Assembly (NCBI GenBank): GCA_963691705.1
Contig: OY829543.1
Span: 29,225,523 to 29,289,522, forward strand
Source of the DNA: Viola odorata
Taxonomy: Eukaryota > Streptophyta > Magnoliopsida > Malpighiales > Violaceae
DNA: 64,000 nucleotides
Direction: 5' to 3'
Part shown: piece after piece, positions 61,608-64,000 of the stretch
Position numbering within the stretch: the stretch's first letter is position 1
Layout of the letters: every line of letters starts with the position of its first letter
Notes under the pieces: generated by a model
Databases searched by the model: none
Seen by the model: only the letters and a program-made list of their open reading frames with translations
What the model was told of the DNA's origin: nothing
Made by a program: the position numbers and the translations under genes

Positions 61608-63026
61608 GTGAAGGGTGGTTTAGGGTTATTTCATGTAATAATTCCCAAGCCTACTCTTCGCCCATGGGAGAAAATTCCTTGTCTTTTGAAGTCTACAGAC
61701 TTATTTTCACATCATCGCTTTGAATTACCTTTTAGTTATTTTCCAACCCTTTTCCATAGTGCTTATGCATCTCTCTCCTATGTAGGTACTTTGTGTTACA
61801 TTCGCAAAGAAATGGAGCGCGCAGATTCGAGGACGAATCCATTTTAAGAGGGAGGAGATGATACGAGCATGAGGGCTCTCACTCGTATCCACGTGAAGAC
61901 CTCATGGATAGGCCGCGCAAGACATGAGGAATGTCGGGATAAGTCCTCGCAAACCATGAAGACATGCGCGCACCAGGCGCGCCAACCCTAGCATCCCATG
62001 AAGTCCCCGCGCCTAAGCCATCCGAGGCCTTGCGGTAGCTCTCCAAGCCAATCTCTTCAAGCCCGCGGTCAAGGCCTTAAGTGAAGGGTGGTTTAGGGTT
62101 ATTTCATGTAATAATTCCCAAGCCTACTCTTCGCCCATGGGAGAAAATTCCTTGTCTTTTGAAGTCTACAGACTTATTTTCACATCATCGCTTTGAATTA
62201 CCTTTTAGTTATTTTCCAACCCTTTTCCATAGTGCTGATGCATATCTCTCCTATGTAGGTACTTTGTGTGACATTCGCAAAGGAATGGAGCCCGCAGATT
62301 CGAGGACGAATCCATTTGAAGAGGGAGGAGATGATACGAACATGAGGGCTCTCACTAGTATCCACCTGAAGACCTCATGGATAGGCCGCGCAAGCCATGA
62401 GGAATGCCGCGCCAAGTCCTCGCAAACCATGAAGACATGCGTGCACCAGGCGCGCCAACCCTAGCATCCCATGAAGTCCCCGCGCCTAAGCCATCCGAGG
62501 CCTTGCGGTAGCTCTCCAAGCCAATCTCTTCAAGCCCGCGGTCAAGGCCTTAAGTGAAGGGTGGTTTAGGGTTATTTCATGTAATAATTCCCAAGCCTAC
62601 TCTTCGCCCATGGGAGAAAATTCCTTGTCTTTTGAAGTCTACAGACTTATTTTCACATCATCGCTTTGAATTACCTTTTAGTTATTTTCCAACCCTTTTC
62701 CATAGTGCTGATGCATATCTCTCCTATGTAGGTACTTTGTGTGACATTCGCAAAGGAATGGAGCCCGCAGATTCGAGGACGAATCCATTTGAAGAGGGAG
62801 GAGATGATACGAACATGAGGGCTCTCACTAGTATCCACCTGAAGACCTCATGGATAGGCCGCGCAAGCCATGAGGAATGCCGCGCCAAGTCCTCGCAAAC
62901 CATGAAGACATGCGTGCACCAGGCGCGCCAACCCTAGCATCCCATGAAGTCCCCGCGCCTAAGCCATCCGAGGCCTTGCGGTAGCTCTCCAAGCCAATCT
63001 CTTCAAGCCCGCGGTCAAGGCCTTAA
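61608..63026 (+). repeat. E/A-A-A segment, 3 units (1,419 bp)
   Basis: Unit 61608 has the same E/A junction as 58772, so the hybrid was made once and then copied. It is followed by A units 62081 and 62554, after which the next cassette begins. F, C and D are missing here, in keeping with loss by exchange between the A units of neighbouring cassettes. Confidence 0.84.
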
Positions 63027-64000
63027 GTGAAGGGTGGTTTAGGGTTATTTCATGTAATAATTCCCAAGCCTACTCTTCGCCCATGGGAGAAAATTCCTTG
63101 TCTTTTGAAGTCTACAGACTTATTTTCACATCATCGCTTTGAATTACCTTTTAGTTATTTTCCAACCCTTTTCCATAGTGCTTATGCATCTCTCTCCTAT
63201 GTAGGTACTTTGTGTTACATTCGCAAAGAAATGGAGCGCGCAGATTCGAGGACGAATCCATTTTAAGAGGGAGGAGATGATACGAGCATGAGGGCTCTCA
63301 CTCGTATCCACGTGAAGACCTCATGGATAGGCCGCGCAAGACATGAGGAATGTCGGGATAAGTCCTCGCAAACCATGAAGACATGCGCGCACCTGGCGCG
63401 CAACCCTAGTATCCCATGAAGTCCCCGCGCCTAAGCCATCCGAGACCTTGCGCTAGCTCTCCAAGCCAATCTCTTCAGGCCCGTGGTCAAGGCCTTAAGT
63501 AAAGGGTAGTTTAGGGTTATTTCATGTAATAATTCCCAAGCCTACTCTTCGCCCATGGGAGAAAAATCCTTGTCTTTTGAAGTCTACAGACTTATTTTCA
63601 CATCATCGCTTTGAATTACCTTATAGTTATTTTCCAACCCTTTTCCATAGTGCTGATGCATATCTCTCCGATGTAGGTACTTTTTGTGACATTCGCAAAG
63701 GAATGGAGCCCGCAGATTCGAGGACGAATCCATTTGAAGAGGGAGGAGATGATACGAACACGAGGGCTCTCACTCGTATCCACGTGAAGACCTCATGGAT
63801 AGGCCGCGCAAGCCATGAGGAATGCCGCGCCAAGTCCTCGCAAACCATGAAGGCATGCGTGCACCAGGCGCGCCAACCCTAGCATCCCATGAATTCCCCG
63901 CGCCTAAGCCATACGAGGCCTTGCGGTAGCTCTCCAAGCCAATCTCTTCTAGCCCGCGGTCAAGGCCTTAAGTGAAGGGTGGTTTAGGGTTATTTCATGT
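63027..64000 (+). repeat. Start of next E-F' cassette, cut by the right window edge
   Basis: Unit 63027 is a normal E (with TAA in CATTTTAAG), 63499 is F' with GAAGGCATGCG and the C-preceding end CATACGAGG/CTTCTAGCCC. The last 29 bases (63972-64000) begin the next unit, expected from this order to be C. The array clearly continues beyond the window. Confidence 0.9.

Larger units (their letters stand above)
1..64000 (+). repeat. Tandem satellite DNA array, ~472-473 bp unit, 135 complete units
   Basis: The same ~472-bp sequence recurs head to tail, without interruption, from the first to the last base. Unit starts are 237, 709, 1179, 1651, 2124 and so on to 63972; (63972-237)/135 gives a mean of 472.1 bp. 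All units share one orientation. Unit lengths fall into few classes: 473 (beta end), 472 (alpha end), 470 (beta lacking a CCA triplet), 471/472 (single-base deletions near 4139 and 4549) and one 405-bp rearranged unit. No non-satellite sequence lies between units, so every stretch without a gene is filled by satellite. Long open frames of 101-130 codons in each unit are a by-product of near-identical copies and are not annotated as genes. The family is not recognised; centromeric, pericentromeric or subtelomeric position cannot be told from the sequence. Confidence 0.98.

Noticed and set aside
1..64000. CRISPR array
   Set aside because: The unit is ~472 bp with no short conserved repeat alternating with unique spacers; the whole unit is repeated.
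1..64000. Tandem gene family, rDNA spacer or transposon array
   Set aside because: I see no rRNA, tRNA or 5S-like sequence, no transposase or reverse-transcriptase motif, no terminal inverted repeats or LTR pairs bounding units, and no target-site duplications.
1..64000. CENP-B box (TTCG-4N-A-2N-CGGG)
   Set aside because: I checked the TTCG words in the unit on both strands by eye and none has the A and CGGG at the required spacing.
1..64000. Bacterial or phage origin
   Set aside because: Sixty-four kilobases of gene-free tandem satellite with HOR structure is not known from prokaryotic genomes; a eukaryotic nuclear source fits.
1..64000. Naming the organism or satellite family
   Set aside because: I do not recognise the sequence. 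The decisive test is a nucleotide search of one unit (for example 17643-18115) against satellite and genome databases.

Overview
The whole 64,000-base window is one uninterrupted tandem satellite DNA array. I find no protein-coding gene, RNA gene, transposon or unique-sequence island. The repeat unit is about 472-473 bp, always in the same orientation. With the arbitrary phase used here (unit starts at the GTGAAGGGT / GTAAAGGGT / GGAAAGGGT position), I count 135 complete units from 237 to 63971, plus a partial unit at each edge, so the array runs beyond the window on both sides. Megabase-type satellite organisation with higher-order repeats (HORs) indicates a eukaryotic nuclear genome. One TTTAGGG heptamer (the common plant telomere word) per unit hints weakly at a plant, but I do not recognise the satellite family and cannot name the organism.

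Each unit has an AT-rich, pyrimidine-rich 5' half and a CpG- and GCGC-rich 3' part. Two old lineages exist. Alpha is 472 bp, carries the CCTGGCGCGCAACC end and AGACATG, and hands over to a unit starting GTAAAGGG or GGAAAGGG. Beta is 473 bp, with the CCAGGCGCGCCAACC end (an AscI-type palindrome) and AGCCATG. The alpha-to-beta hand-over is kept almost everywhere, which suggests an ancestral alpha-beta dimer of about 945 bp.

Layout. Domain 1 (1 to about 17.24 kb): alpha/beta dimers (237-3065), three divergent alpha-like units (3066-4481), then a large HOR whose full form is 10 units (4,725 bp, 8261-12985), flanked by an 8-unit (4482-8260) and a 7-unit (12986-16292) deletion version and the start of a fourth copy. 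Junction (17238-17642): one uniquely rearranged 405-bp unit with a 46-bp internal inversion and two flanking deletions. It sits exactly where the array changes type. Domain 2 (17643-64000): units marked by an ACTAGT (SpeI) site. It begins with a 4-unit HOR (A-B-C-D, 1,891 bp), passes through A-rich stretches with B every 4-5 units (22371-28046), and from 31829 becomes a family of E-F-C-D-A(n) cassettes of 13, 9, 5, 8, 8, 8, 6, 6 and 3 units.

Unit-type letters, defined by sequence: A = beta with ACTAGT and GTGAAGGG start; B = beta with CTCCGATGTAGG, TTTTTGTGAC and GCATTTGACG; C = alpha with ACACCATCG, GATGAATATC and ATTCCCAAAGG; D = beta following C, start GGAAAGGG; E = alpha with GCTTATGCATCTC, GTGTTACATT and usually a TAA in CATTTTAAG; F = B-like unit following E, with CCTTATAGTT and start GTAAAGGG; F' = F with CCATTTGAAG in place of GCATTTGACG.

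Nothing here looks like a gene system. The scientific interest is in the architecture: position-specific unit types, datable duplications, mapped unequal-exchange junctions, and the inversion at the domain boundary.
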